Origin: DVEG01 sp964405435
Lineage (GTDB): Bacteria > Cyanobacteriota > Cyanobacteriia > Cyanobacteriales > Oscillatoriaceae
DNA: 64,000 nt
Reading direction: 5' to 3'
Assembly (NCBI GenBank): GCA_964405435.1
Contig: CAYOOD010000022.1
Coordinates: 1-64,000, forward strand
Every line of letters begins with the position of its first letter. Within the stretch, counting starts at the first letter, position 1. This document shows positions 16,883 through 27,163 of the stretch, piece after piece. The position numbers and the translations under genes were made by a program. A model generated the notes under the pieces. It did no database searches and was not told the DNA's origin. It was given only the letters and a program-made list of their open reading frames with translations.

Positions 16883-18076
16883 CTAGACTGTTTGCTCTTC
16901 GGGAAGCTCCAGGGGTTGACTGACTGCAACGCGGGGAAGGCGGTGCTTGAAGCTGCAAAGAATCTCCCAAGAAATAGTGCCCAGAGTATTTGCCCAATCG
17001 TCAGCGGTAATCTGGCGCGAGCCTTCCTGCCCCAAGATCGTCACGACTTCGCCGACTTGCAAATCCGGCAGCGCGCTGACATCGAGCATGAGCTGATCCA
17101 TCGTAATCGCCCCGACTTGTCGCACAAACTCGCCTCGGACGATAACTTGCATTTTGTTAGAAAGGCTGCGGGGGATGCCGTCAGCGTAACCGATGCCGAC
17201 GACGGCAAGGCGCATCTGGCGATCGGCGATAAATTTATAGCCGTAGCTGACGCCAGTTCCTGCTTCAATGGTTTTCACTTGGGTGACGCGCGCCTTGATT
17301 TGCATCACGGGTTTGAGTTCGGCTGCCTCGCGCAAGTGCTCGGCGGGATAGAGCCCGTACATCGCCAGCCCGACTCGCACCATGTCATAGTGCAAGCTCG
17401 GGTCGGTTAACGTGGCGGCAGAGTTGGCCAAGTGCAGGCGGGGTGCCGAAAGGCCCGTCCGAGATTGAATTTGGGCGATCGCTTCTTTGAAACGCGCTTG
17501 CTGCAGGCGCATCACCGTCGGATCGGGACTGTCTGCCGTGGCGAGGTGGGAATAGATGCTGGCGATCGTCAGGTTGGGCAATCCCTGCACCAACTGCACG
17601 AACTCGACCGCTTCCTGCCAGAGTACCCCCAGGCGCGACATGCCCGTATCTAACTTCAAGTGTACCGGCACCGATCGCTCGCTCGACGAAAGAGTCTCGG
17701 AAAACACTAACGCTTGTTTGGGGCTGCACAGCGTCGGCTGCAACTGCCATTTCGCCATCGCCCGGATTTGGTCTGGGGTATACGTCGCCCCTAAAATCAG
17801 AATCGGTGCCGTTATTCCCGCTTCGCGCAGTTCGATGCCTTCGGGAATCGTGGCCACTCCCAGCCAGTTCGCGCCCGCCCTCAGCACTGTCTGGGCAACC
17901 GCAACCGCGCCGTGCCCGTAAGCATCGGCTTTAATCACTGCCATTAAGTCTGTACTGGGTTTTTTCAGGCGTTCGATCTGTCGGACGTTGTGGGTTAGCG
18001 CTGATAAGTCAATTTCCACCCAAGCGCGATCGCATCGCATCGCTGCAATACTGGGGGTTTTTTCCCAACTGAGCAT
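16883..18076 (-). CDS. alr: alanine racemase
   Basis: Predicted 397 aa, family-typical length. The PLP lysine is Lys49 in VIKADAYGHG. The second catalytic residue, Tyr, is in GTGVSYGYKF. HLKLDTGMSRLG, SIYSHLATADSPD, VGIGYADGIPRSLSN and MDQLMLDVS are all present. It interconverts L- and D-alanine for peptidoglycan. The ATG at 18076 has AGGAG nine bases upstream. No truncation. Stands alone on the minus strand. Confidence 0.96.
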   Translation of the reverse strand: MLSWEKTPSIAAMRCDRAWVEIDLSALTHNVRQIERLKKPSTDLMAVIKADAYGHGAVAVAQTVLRAGANWLGVATIPEGIELREAGITAPILILGATYTPDQIRAMAKWQLQPTLCSPKQALVFSETLSSSERSVPVHLKLDTGMSRLGVLWQEAVEFVQLVQGLPNLTIASIYSHLATADSPDPTVMRLQQARFKEAIAQIQSRTGLSAPRLHLANSAATLTDPSLHYDMVRVGLAMYGLYPAEHLREAAELKPVMQIKARVTQVKTIEAGTGVSYGYKFIADRQMRLAVVGIGYADGIPRSLSNKMQVIVRGEFVRQVGAITMDQLMLDVSALPDLQVGEVVTILGQEGSRQITADDWANTLGTISWEILCSFKHRLPRVAVSQPLELPEEQTV

Positions 18077-19125
18077 TGCTATTCACTCCTGTCTCACACA
18101 CCACTAAGCACTATAGAGCTAGCTAGTTCTCCGGATGCTATTGATTTTAGATTTTAGAGGTTAAATTGCCGATTGGGTCAAATCTGATAAAATTTAAAGT
18201 TTTGTTATCTTTGCCGTTTTTGCCAAAGATCGCAACAATTCGGCGACCCCCTGCAAGCGGTACAGATAGAAACAGGGAGTTCAGGAACTCACGAGGACGC
18301 AGGGGGTATCGGGGAGAGAATCCTTTAATTCTACGCGCCCGCTCTCGGCTGTATCAGTCTGCCAACTATTCAACAGCAGGTTGCCGATCGCGCGGCTACC
18401 GATTAGTTCACATCCCAGCGATCGACCCGACAATTCCAATCATTCAGTCGGAGGAGACAATTAAACTGAATCGACCTGCCTTTTTTTTTCTAGAGTTCTT
18501 AGTCCTTTAAATCCCAGATATTCAGGGGAACCCCCTACTGCAAACAGAATATTTTAAGTTTTACGCCGACTGAATGCCGGCCAGACGTTTTTCTAAAAAC
18601 CATCGGTTCTAAATTCGCGCTACCTGCTGCTGAGTTCCTGAGAAGGGAGTCGCGGGTGGAGGGCTAAAACGAAACTCTCAGCGAATTTATCTATTAAAAG
18701 TAGATAGCGGTTCTATTTGAAACGCGATCGGCTGGACTGAGTGAGAAACCCGGTTTATTCAAGAAACCGGGTTGAAGAGAGTTGGCGACTCGCCTAGAAA
18801 TGCTAGATCGAGATATCTTAAATTAAGTAGGGGTGGAGTTCTGGCCAACCGCCCATATCTGGGGCGAAAGCGGTATTTTATCGGGAAACCCAGAATTCAG
18901 TCAGATTCAGGGGATTATCTCAGAAGTACATCCAGTGAGTTTGCCAAGCGCGGGCAAAATAAGACAGTTCGCCGGAGAATGCCAGAAAATGGGTACTCAA
19001 AATGAGAAAAGACTTGTAGAAATGTCGAGAAGCGGGAGGTCGCGGCAGCAATGGGGGGCCTTTTCCCCAGCCACTCGCGCGCTGGAGGGGCAGAGCTGGA
19101 AAGCGTACCGCAGGAGAGTGCGACA
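18077..19125. other. long intergenic region, no gene recognised
   Basis: About 1,050 bases between the divergent alr and adenylate cyclase genes. Short ORFs here lack coding character. A C/T tract (CTTTTTTTTTC near 18480) and a hairpin at 18746-18773 are visible. A structured RNA could be hidden here, but none was recognised. Confidence 0.4.
18746..18773. repeat. dispersed AAACCCGGTTT hairpin
   Basis: AAACCCGGTTT and AAACCGGGTT pair around the loop ATTCAAG. Same sequence class as the hairpins at 14256 and 50446, a hairpin type found repeatedly in cyanobacterial intergenic DNA. Confidence 0.65.
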
Positions 19126-22100
19126 GTGAGCCTGCGTCAGAAAACACTCGCGATCGTCGGCGCAACGATTGTGGGGCTCATAGGCGTCCTGTATGCCATC
19201 TCCTCGACGATTCTAGCGGGCAGTCTGGAGAAAGCAGAGGAACAGGAAACGCGCCAGACGGTTCAGGGGGTTTTAAATATTTTTGGCCAGACTGAAGACG
19301 ACTTTAATTCGCGGTTTGCGGATTGGTCGGCGTGGGACGACACCTACAGCTTCATCGAGAACCGCAACAAAGATTATATCCAGTCTAATTTGGTTCCAGA
19401 AACGCTGGCCAACTTGCGGGTCAACTTGGCGCTGTTTGTCAACACGTCAGGAAAGATAGTCTTCGGGACGGGCTTCGACCAGAAAACGGGCCAATACGCG
19501 CCGGTTCCGGAAGCGGTGCGATCGCGCCTTTCTGCGAATGACCCGCTTTTAACCCACCCCGATCCCAGCAGCAGTCTGGCGGGAATCTTGCTCCTGCCAT
19601 CGGGGCCGATCCTGGTAGCGTCGCGGCCCATTGTCACCAGCCGGGGGACTGGGCCAATCCGGGGCACTTTGATCTTCGGGCGAAATCTCGATGCCGCTCA
19701 AATCGAGCGGCTAGCCAAGATCGCTCGGCTGCCGCTGCAGCTCTACGACGTCGGCGATTCGCGTTCCGCGATAGCTGACGCTTCACGCAACCTGCCGGCT
19801 GACGTCCAAATCGCCCGCGCCGAATTGCTGAAAACAGCGAAAAACTCCGAAAAAAAACCGATTTTCGCGCGCCCCCTCAGCGAAAAGACGATCGCCGGCT
19901 ACACCCTGCTCGAAGACATCTACGGCGCTCCGGCGCTGCTGCTGCGCGTCGCCATCCCCAGAGAAACATACCAGCAAGGGCAGAGGAGCCTCAGCTACTT
20001 GATCGTCTCCGTCGTGGCAGTGGGCTTGGTGTTCGGGGGATGTACGGCACTGCTGCTGGAGCGACTGGTGCTCTCTCGCCTCGCCAATGTCAGCGCCGAC
20101 GTCAGCCGCATTGCGGAACGCAGAGACATCTCGCTGCGGCTGGCGGTAGCGGATCGTGACGAACTTTCCAGCCTTGCCGACAGCATCAATGAGATGCTCT
20201 CTGCCTTGCAGCAGGCTCAGCTCGAACGCCAAGAGAGCGAAGAACGCTACCGCTCCGTTATCGAGCAAGCCTCTGAAGGAATTTTCTTATTCGACGCCGA
20301 GACGAAACGCATTCTAGAAGCCAACACGGCTTTTGCCCAGTTGCTCGGTTATTCCCAGGCTGAAATTCTGCAACTGAGCGTTTACGATATTGTCGGCCAC
20401 AATACGGAAAGCGTCGATCGCAATATCCAGCGCGTACTGACAGACAAAAAATATGCCATCGGCGAGCGGCGCTATCGGCGTCCCGACGGTTCGTTGGTTG
20501 ACGTGGAGGTGAGCGCCAACCTGATTGTTTACGGCGGCAGAGAGGTGCTGTGCAGCGTCGTGCGCGACATCAGCGATCGCAAGCAGTCAGAGAGGGCGCT
20601 CCTCAAGCGCGGCAAGTGGCTGCGCCGCCAAAACCAAATGCTGGTAGAACTCACCAAGAGCCGAAGCCTGACTGGGGGGGATTTGCACGCTGCTTGCCAG
20701 AAAGTCACCGAAGCTGCCGCTAAAATCCTAGGAGTCACGCGGGCGAGCGTGTGGCTCTACAGCGAGGATCGTGCCAAGCTTTTTTGTATCGACTTTTACT
20801 CCAGCGATACCCAGTCTCACTCCCGGGGGGAGGATCTGGCGGCAGCCGACTATCCCGCTTACTTCGCGGCGCTGGAACAGGAGCGGAGTATCGCGGCGCA
20901 CGATGCCCGCAACGATCCGAGAACTGCCGAATTAACGGTGTATCTGTCGAAATTTGGCGTCACCTCGCTGTTGGATGCGCCGATTCGCGTCGGCGGTGTC
21001 GTGGTGGGGGCGGTTTGCCACGAACACGCCGGCCCTGTTCGCCAGTGGACGCTCGACGAGCAAAACTTTGCCGGTTCGCTGGCGGATTTGGTGGCATTGA
21101 GTCTCGAAGCGCGCGATCGCGCCAAAGCCGAGGCGGCGCTGCGTTCTGCCGAAGAAAAATATCGCATGATTTTTGAAAATGCGATCGGCGGCATTTTCCA
21201 GATTGCTCCTGACGGGAAATACATCAGCGCCAATCCCGCCCTCGCCCGCATCTACGGTTACGAAACGCCCGCAGATTTGATGGAAAACGTCACCGATATC
21301 GCCCGCTTTTACGTCAATCCGAAGCGGCACGAGGAGTTTTTGACGGCGATGAATGCCGGCGAGTCGGCATCGAATTTTGAATCGCAAATCTATCGCCAAG
21401 ACGGCAACCCGATTTGGATTTCAGAAAATGGACATGCCGTTCGCGATGAAACGGGAGCGCTGCTCTATTACGAGGGTACGGTGGAAGATATCACCCAGCG
21501 CAAGGTGGTAGAAGAAGCCCTGCGCTACCAGCAGCAACAAGCAGAGAGCTTGCTGTTAAATATTTTGCCAGAGGCGATCGCCGAGCGGTTAAAACTGCAC
21601 GAAGCCATCATCGCCGACAGCTTCCCGGAAGTGACGGTTTTGTTTGCTGACATCGTTGGCTTTACCGCGCTTTCCGCCAATATTTCTCCCACGAAACTGG
21701 TGGATTTTCTCAATAAGATTTTCTCCGCCTTCGACTTGCTGACTCAGATACACGGTTTGGAGAAGATCAAGACGATCGGCGATGCTTATATGGTGGTGGG
21801 CGGTTTGCCCGCGCCGCGAAAAGACCACGCCGAAGCGATCGCCAACATGGCACTGGACATGCAGCGGGAAATCGCCCGCTTCAACACCCTTCACCATCAA
21901 ACCCTGAGTATGCGCGTCGGCATCCACACTGGGCCAGTGGTCGCCGGCGTGATCGGCTTGAAAAAATTTATCTACGATCTGTGGGGAGACACGGTTAACA
22001 CCGCTTCTCGCATGGAATCCCATTCCCTGCCCGGGTGCATTCAGGTGACGGCGGCAACCTACCAGCTCTTGAAGCATAAATATTTGTTCGAGGAGCGGGG

Positions 22101-22164
22101 CGCGATCGCGGTCAAAGGCAAGGGAGAGATGGAGACATATTTCCTGCTCGGCAAGAAAACCTAA
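19126..22164 (+). CDS. CHASE4 - HAMP - PAS - GAF - PAS - class III adenylate cyclase
   Basis: Predicted 1,012 aa. TM1 (about 10-30) and TM2 (about 288-310) enclose a CHASE4-like periplasmic sensor (WSAWDDTYSFIENRN). Then HAMP, PAS (ERYRSVIEQASEGIFLFD), GAF (about 520-660), a second PAS (IFENAIGGIFQIAPDGKYIS), and a C-terminal catalytic domain. Metal-binding Asp is in VLFADIVGF. The adenine-selecting Lys and Asp are in EKIKTIGDAYM and LWGDTVNTASRM, so the product should be cAMP, not cGMP. The GTG at 19126 has AGGAG nine bases upstream; an ATG at 19051 would add 25 atypical residues. It is followed by the peroxidase/cyclase pair. Confidence 0.9.
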   Translation: MSLRQKTLAIVGATIVGLIGVLYAISSTILAGSLEKAEEQETRQTVQGVLNIFGQTEDDFNSRFADWSAWDDTYSFIENRNKDYIQSNLVPETLANLRVNLALFVNTSGKIVFGTGFDQKTGQYAPVPEAVRSRLSANDPLLTHPDPSSSLAGILLLPSGPILVASRPIVTSRGTGPIRGTLIFGRNLDAAQIERLAKIARLPLQLYDVGDSRSAIADASRNLPADVQIARAELLKTAKNSEKKPIFARPLSEKTIAGYTLLEDIYGAPALLLRVAIPRETYQQGQRSLSYLIVSVVAVGLVFGGCTALLLERLVLSRLANVSADVSRIAERRDISLRLAVADRDELSSLADSINEMLSALQQAQLERQESEERYRSVIEQASEGIFLFDAETKRILEANTAFAQLLGYSQAEILQLSVYDIVGHNTESVDRNIQRVLTDKKYAIGERRYRRPDGSLVDVEVSANLIVYGGREVLCSVVRDISDRKQSERALLKRGKWLRRQNQMLVELTKSRSLTGGDLHAACQKVTEAAAKILGVTRASVWLYSEDRAKLFCIDFYSSDTQSHSRGEDLAAADYPAYFAALEQERSIAAHDARNDPRTAELTVYLSKFGVTSLLDAPIRVGGVVVGAVCHEHAGPVRQWTLDEQNFAGSLADLVALSLEARDRAKAEAALRSAEEKYRMIFENAIGGIFQIAPDGKYISANPALARIYGYETPADLMENVTDIARFYVNPKRHEEFLTAMNAGESASNFESQIYRQDGNPIWISENGHAVRDETGALLYYEGTVEDITQRKVVEEALRYQQQQAESLLLNILPEAIAERLKLHEAIIADSFPEVTVLFADIVGFTALSANISPTKLVDFLNKIFSAFDLLTQIHGLEKIKTIGDAYMVVGGLPAPRKDHAEAIANMALDMQREIARFNTLHHQTLSMRVGIHTGPVVAGVIGLKKFIYDLWGDTVNTASRMESHSLPGCIQVTAATYQLLKHKYLFEERGAIAVKGKGEMETYFLLGKKT

Positions 22165-22306
22165 TCAGTCGAGTCTTCTCGCGCCGGTGCTGCGGCCAGA
22201 TGGCCCGCCGTCAAGTGCTGGCTCGATGTCGGGCAAAATGCTTTTTTCCTAACATTGAAATCAGTTTATTTCAACTTCTCCGTGAGGATTTTCCCAACCC
22301 CCAGTT

Positions 22307-23350
22307 ATGAAAGCGACCCAGATCGGCAAACAGGTTATCAAGCAATTTTATTTTATCCCGATTATCTTGCTGGTTGTGGTGGCGGTTGTCTACTTGCAGC
22401 CCGATCGGATGATGCAACAGTCCCCCATGCCGCCAGGGGAGGAGGCGGCGAAAATTATAGCCGTTAGCGAACCGATTCAGCCGATTCCGCTGCGCGTCGA
22501 ACTGGATGCCAAGAAAGTGCAACTAGGCGAAAAACTTTTTCACGAGACGCGACTGTCTCAAAATAATACGATTTCCTGTGCCACCTGTCACAATTTAAAT
22601 GCAGGGGGTGCCGATCGCTTGCCGCGTTCCTTCGGACTGAACGGGACAGTGGCTTCTGTGAATACACCAACGGTTTTTAACAGTGCCTTGAATTTTAAAC
22701 AAAATTGGGATGGGCGATTCGAGACGCTCGCAGATCAGAGTGAGGGAGCCATCAAAAATGTAAAAGATTTGGGCTCTGATTGGCCCGAGGTTGTCGGCAA
22801 GCTGAAGCAAGACCCGGAGTATGTTAAACTTTTCGGGCAGGTGTACGCTGAAGGCATCACTGACTACAGTATAAAAGACGCGATCGCCACCTTCGAGAGA
22901 TCGCTGCTGACTCCGAACTCTCGGTTTGACAAATTCCTGCGGGGCGATCGCAGCGCCCTCACGGAGGCGGAAAAAGAAGGCTATCGCATTTTTAAAGCTT
23001 ATGGCTGTGTGAGCTGCCACCAGGGCGTCAACCTGGGCGGCAACCTGTTTCAGAAATTTGGCGTTTTGGGGGATTACTTTCGCGATCGCGGCAACATCAC
23101 CGAAGCCGATTTCGGACGCTTTAACGTCACTGGCGACGAACGCGACCGCTTTGTCTTTAAGGTTCCCACCCTCCGCAATATTACCCTCACGCCTCCCTAT
23201 TTTCACGACGGCTCGGCTGAAACGCTGCAACAGGCGATCGAAGTCATGGCAAAATATCAATTAGGACGTCGCCTCTCGCCAGAACAAATCGACCTCATTA
23301 TCAAATTCCTCAATACTCTCACGGGCGAATATCAAGGCAAAGCTTTATGA
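22307..23350 (+). CDS. di-haem cytochrome c peroxidase family protein (MauG/CcpA type)
   Basis: Predicted 347 aa with an uncleaved N-terminal anchor or signal (FIPIILLVVVAVVYL). Two haem-binding motifs: Cys91-Cys94-His95 in SCATCHN and Cys234-Cys237-His238 in GCVSCHQG. Other family segments are present: LGEKLFHETRLSQNNTISC, TPTVFNSALNFKQNWDGR, FKVPTLRNITLTPPYFHDGS. Such enzymes reduce hydrogen peroxide or oxidise proteins in the periplasm. Its TGA overlaps the ATG of the next gene (ATGA at 23347-23350), so it is translationally coupled to an adenylate cyclase. Confidence 0.92.
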   Translation: MKATQIGKQVIKQFYFIPIILLVVVAVVYLQPDRMMQQSPMPPGEEAAKIIAVSEPIQPIPLRVELDAKKVQLGEKLFHETRLSQNNTISCATCHNLNAGGADRLPRSFGLNGTVASVNTPTVFNSALNFKQNWDGRFETLADQSEGAIKNVKDLGSDWPEVVGKLKQDPEYVKLFGQVYAEGITDYSIKDAIATFERSLLTPNSRFDKFLRGDRSALTEAEKEGYRIFKAYGCVSCHQGVNLGGNLFQKFGVLGDYFRDRGNITEADFGRFNVTGDERDRFVFKVPTLRNITLTPPYFHDGSAETLQQAIEVMAKYQLGRRLSPEQIDLIIKFLNTLTGEYQGKAL

Positions 23351-25266
23351 AATTTGCAAACTGGCGATTTTTTTACTGGGTTATTGCAGGACTATTTTTT
23401 GCTTTTGTATTTGTCAAGTCACGGTCGGTAAATTATCAAGAAAATGACCGATTTAACGGAAATTTGCGGCAAATAAAAGAACTCAATGCCACCCTCAATC
23501 AGAATATTTTTCAACTCCGATACGGAAGCCTAACCTATTACGACCCGATTGTCAAGGATTTACGAGAACTGAAACGGCTGCAAAATGACTTGAAAAACAT
23601 ACCCAACTATATCACTCCGCCGGGGCAAGCTGAAATCGCAAAACTTCGGGAAGCCAGCGCGGCGATTCAGGCGCAAAAAGAGCGTTTGATCGAACAATTC
23701 AAGTCCGAAAATGCGATTCTGAAAAATTCCCTCTATTATTTTCCGACGTTGATAACGGAATTAGCCGCACAAGCCAGCGTGCGGGATTCCGAACTAGCAG
23801 ACAATCTCAACGCTCTGCTGCGAGACGTCCTGGTTTACAACCTGACAGCGAGTGAAGATTTGGCACCGCAGATCGAACGCCAGATCGAAATCCTGCGGCA
23901 GAAGCGGGAGCAGTACGAGGGTTCAGAGACGGGGGCTGACTTGGATATCGCGATCGCTCATGCCAGAGTGATTCTCAAACACAAGCCCGTCGTCGATAAT
24001 TTACTTGAAAAAATGGTCAATTTGCCCACCTGGCAGGGCAGCGAAGACCTTTACAAAGCCTATAACCGCCACTACGAAGCTGCGCTCAAAGCTCTCAATA
24101 TTTATCGATTTTTGCTGTATATTTTTTCAATTATTTTGGTCAGCGGTATTTCGGCGTATATCATCATCAAATTGAAAAAATCAGCGCGGGCAGTCAGCGC
24201 CGCGAAAGAAAAACTTCAGGAAGCCCTGGAAGCGACCCAAAAAGCCGAAGAAAAATATCGCAGCATTTTTGAAAACTCGACGGAGGGAATTTATCAGACA
24301 ACGCCCGACGGGCACTTCCTCAGCGCCAATCCCGCCCTAGCGAAAATTTTTGGCTATACTTCTCCGCAGGAACTCATCGAATCAGTCACGGCGATCGGAC
24401 GTCAACTATACGTTGAATCCAATCGGCGGTTTGAGTTTGAACAATCCCTGCAAAAACGCGGTTCAGTTTTTCAGTTTGAATCGCAGGTTTATCGCCAAGA
24501 TGGGAAAATTATTTGGATATCTGAAAGCGCCAGCACGGTTAGGGATGCTAGGGGGAAGCTGCTCTACTATGAAGGCACGGTTGCCGACATTACCGAGCGC
24601 AAAGAGGTGCAAGAAGCCCTCGCGCAGCAACAAGAACAATCCGAACGGTTGCTCTTGAATATTTTGCCAGAAGCGATCGCGCAGCGCCTGAAACAGGAAA
24701 GCGGCTCGATCGCCGACTGTTTTGAAGACGTGACGGTTCTGTTTGCTGATATCGTTGGCTTCACGCAGCTTTCTTCTCGCCTCTCGGCTCCTGAATTGGT
24801 GCGCTTGCTCAATCAGATATTCTCTACATTTGACCAGTTGGCTGAAAAGCACGGTTTGGAGAAAATTAAAACCATCGGAGATGCGTATATGGTGGTGGGG
24901 GGCTTGCCGGAACCGCGAGACGATCACGCAGAGGCGATCGCGGAAATGGCCCTGGACATGCAGGAGGCGATCGCCAATTTTCGCCGGCAACTTGGCGAAC
25001 CGCTGAACATCCGCATCGGCATCAATACCGGCCCAGTTGTTGCCGGCGTCATCGGTCTGAAAAAGTTTATTTACGACCTGTGGGGCGATACCGTCAATAC
25101 TGCTTCTCGCATGGAATCTCACGGCAAAGAAGGCTGCATTCAAGTCACCGCCGAAACCTACCAGCGCTTGCAGGAAAAATATGTATTTGAAAGTCGCGGC
25201 CTGATTCGCGTTAAAGGCAAAGGTGAAATGTCCGCTTATTTATTAATTACTAAAAACAAAGCGTAA
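23347..25266 (+). CDS. DAHL-type sensor - PAS - class III adenylate cyclase
   Basis: Predicted 639 aa. TM1 near residues 7-22, a long helical extracytoplasmic region to about 255 that resembles the DAHL domain (LNATLNQNIFQLRYGSLTYY), TM2 (about 256-275), PAS (EKYRSIFENSTEGIYQTTPD), then a cyclase domain with FADIVGF, EKIKTIGDAYM and LWGDTVNTASRM, again the adenylate-type residues. It shares its PAS-cyclase module closely with the gene at 19126, so the two are recent paralogues with different sensors. Its start overlaps the stop of the peroxidase gene, which suggests the cyclase senses or responds to what that enzyme does. Confidence 0.9.
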   Translation: MKFANWRFFYWVIAGLFFAFVFVKSRSVNYQENDRFNGNLRQIKELNATLNQNIFQLRYGSLTYYDPIVKDLRELKRLQNDLKNIPNYITPPGQAEIAKLREASAAIQAQKERLIEQFKSENAILKNSLYYFPTLITELAAQASVRDSELADNLNALLRDVLVYNLTASEDLAPQIERQIEILRQKREQYEGSETGADLDIAIAHARVILKHKPVVDNLLEKMVNLPTWQGSEDLYKAYNRHYEAALKALNIYRFLLYIFSIILVSGISAYIIIKLKKSARAVSAAKEKLQEALEATQKAEEKYRSIFENSTEGIYQTTPDGHFLSANPALAKIFGYTSPQELIESVTAIGRQLYVESNRRFEFEQSLQKRGSVFQFESQVYRQDGKIIWISESASTVRDARGKLLYYEGTVADITERKEVQEALAQQQEQSERLLLNILPEAIAQRLKQESGSIADCFEDVTVLFADIVGFTQLSSRLSAPELVRLLNQIFSTFDQLAEKHGLEKIKTIGDAYMVVGGLPEPRDDHAEAIAEMALDMQEAIANFRRQLGEPLNIRIGINTGPVVAGVIGLKKFIYDLWGDTVNTASRMESHGKEGCIQVTAETYQRLQEKYVFESRGLIRVKGKGEMSAYLLITKNKA

Positions 25267-26080
25267 TCTGATGAGGAAAATTTTCGCGATTGTCTGATAC
25301 AAAAGCAGAGCGATCGATAGGTTGTACCTGGTCAAATCCAGGCTGTTTAATTTCTCAATCGTGCAGGTATGCTGAACCGATCGATTCAGGCGTCAACTCA
25401 ATGCGATCGCGCGAGTTGTCAAGCTGACTTCTCAGTTCGCTAATTTCCCCAGATGGCCAGCACCCTCATCCTGATGAATGTACTTGAAGACGCAGCCAAA
25501 AACCGCCAGCGATTTCTGGCGCGGCAATGCCAAAAGTGGGAGAAAAAGCTTAGTTACTTATACTTAGCAACGTGCGGAACCCTGGCAGGGCGATGGCAAA
25601 CCCAGGGCGAATCAAACGGATGAGGCTGCTAAGATTCTCGCTCCAGTTTCTCCACCGATGCCAGTCAGGACTTTATCGCTGGCGAGATCGTCAGGAGTGG
25701 AGTTCTGATTGAGGGCGCGATCGCTCATCCCGCCAGGTGACCGAGTTACGCCGAGGGGCTCAGCGTGCCTATTGAGAATAGATTTTCAACCCAAACCAGA
25801 AAATAGCCCGCGGGGACGAGCTGGCAACCCCGCCACCCTCGAGATGCAGGTGAATGACCTTGCGTTTTGATGCAATAATGGAAGTAACCTAAGCGGCTAC
25901 TAATAGAGGAGCGATCGGTCAATCGGCAATCGCTAATCAGTAAAATTGACACCTTATGGGGGTAGGGATGGTCGGGAATCTTCACGTCTTTCAGCCAATT
26001 ACCCGTGACTCATTACCCATTACCAGTTCTCGGTTTTGTTAGTAGCAACTTGAGTGGAAAGTAACTTAACAGACAGCAGA
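25267..26080. other. long intergenic region with one short ORF and repeats
   Basis: About 810 bases. A 56-codon ORF at 25453-25623 (MASTLILMNVLEDAAKNRQR at its start) has no recognised family and is left as a possibility. ATTACCC-type heptamers occur near 25995-26030. The GC-rich centre 25560-25640 was considered for a riboswitch, but no known core was found. Confidence 0.4.
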
Positions 26081-27163
26081 ATGAACAGCAATCGTACCCC
26101 TGCCTATAAATCAAGTATTCTCATTGTCGATGACAAGCCGGAGAATCTGCGCTTGTTATCGGCGATTCTGTCGGAAAAGGGGTATAAAGTTCGCCGAGTT
26201 CTGAACGGGCAGATAGCGCTGACTGCGTGTCAGACATCCCCGCCGGATCTGGTATTGCTGGACATCAACATGCCCGGAATGAATGGCTATGAGGTTTGTA
26301 AAAAGCTGAAAGCGTCCGAACAAACGGGAGATATTCCCGTGATTTTTATTAGCGCGATGGATGACGTGTGGGATAAGGTAGAAGCGTTTAGCGTCGGGGG
26401 AGTAGATTACATCACCAAACCCTTTCAGATAGAGGAAGTGTTGGTGCGGGTTGAGAATCAACTGACCATCCAGCGGTTGCACGCTCAATTGAAAGCACAA
26501 AATGCGCGGCTGCAGCAGGAAATTTGCGATCGCCTCCGCGTCGAAGCCGAGTTGCAACAAGCCAATCAAGAACTCAAGCGCCTCGCTTCTTTAGATGGGC
26601 TGACTCGGATAGCCAATCGCCGACACTTCGACGAACGCCTGCAGCTAGAATGGCGGCGGCTTTTCCGGGAAAAGTCTTCCTTGTCTTTGATTCTGTGCGA
26701 TATCGATGAATTTAAAAACTATAACGATACTTACGGGCATCTAGCCGGCGACTATTGCTTGCGACAAGTGGCTTCAGCAATTAGCGAAGCGGTCAAGCGA
26801 TCGGGAGATTTAGTGGCTCGCTACGGCGGCGAAGAATTTGCCGTGATTCTGCCCAATACTACTGCTGATGGAGCTGCTTGCGTTGCCGAAGATATCAAGC
26901 AAGAACTGCACAATCTCAAGATTCCTCATCCGCGATCCTGCGTCAGCGAATATGTTACCCTGAGCTTGGGACTTTCCAGCACAGTTCCAACTTTAAAAAA
27001 TCCGCCTGATGCTCTAATTGCTGTTGCCGATACAGCCCTCTATGAAGCAAAGCAACAGGGCAAGAATCGAATAATTGTCAAAAAATTTGAGCCTTTATTG
27101 TCGGATAGCTTCACTAAAAAAAATGCGCTCTCATCTGATTCTAGTTCGGCAATTTTTTTATAA
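26081..27163 (+). CDS. response regulator REC - coiled coil - GGDEF
   Basis: Predicted 360 aa. REC domain (about 12-130) with the acidic pocket ILIVDDKPEN, phospho-acceptor Asp in LVLLDINMPGMNG, Thr/Ser in VIFISAMDD and Lys in YITKPFQIEEV. A coiled-coil linker follows. The GGDEF domain has the active variant RYGGEEFAVILPNT and an I-site RSGD five residues before it. It should make c-di-GMP when phosphorylated; the cognate kinase is not in the window. The ATG at 26081 is used; a GTG at 26054 would add nine residues. Paralogue of the gene at 28226. Confidence 0.9.
   Translation: MNSNRTPAYKSSILIVDDKPENLRLLSAILSEKGYKVRRVLNGQIALTACQTSPPDLVLLDINMPGMNGYEVCKKLKASEQTGDIPVIFISAMDDVWDKVEAFSVGGVDYITKPFQIEEVLVRVENQLTIQRLHAQLKAQNARLQQEICDRLRVEAELQQANQELKRLASLDGLTRIANRRHFDERLQLEWRRLFREKSSLSLILCDIDEFKNYNDTYGHLAGDYCLRQVASAISEAVKRSGDLVARYGGEEFAVILPNTTADGAACVAEDIKQELHNLKIPHPRSCVSEYVTLSLGLSSTVPTLKNPPDALIAVADTALYEAKQQGKNRIIVKKFEPLLSDSFTKKNALSSDSSSAIFL

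Noticed and set aside
16516..16929. Minus-strand ORF of 137 codons
   Set aside because: It overlaps the 3' end of alr and its composition is not protein-like.
25560..25700. Possible riboswitch or structured RNA
   Set aside because: Compared from memory with c-di-GMP and cobalamin riboswitch cores; no conserved core found.
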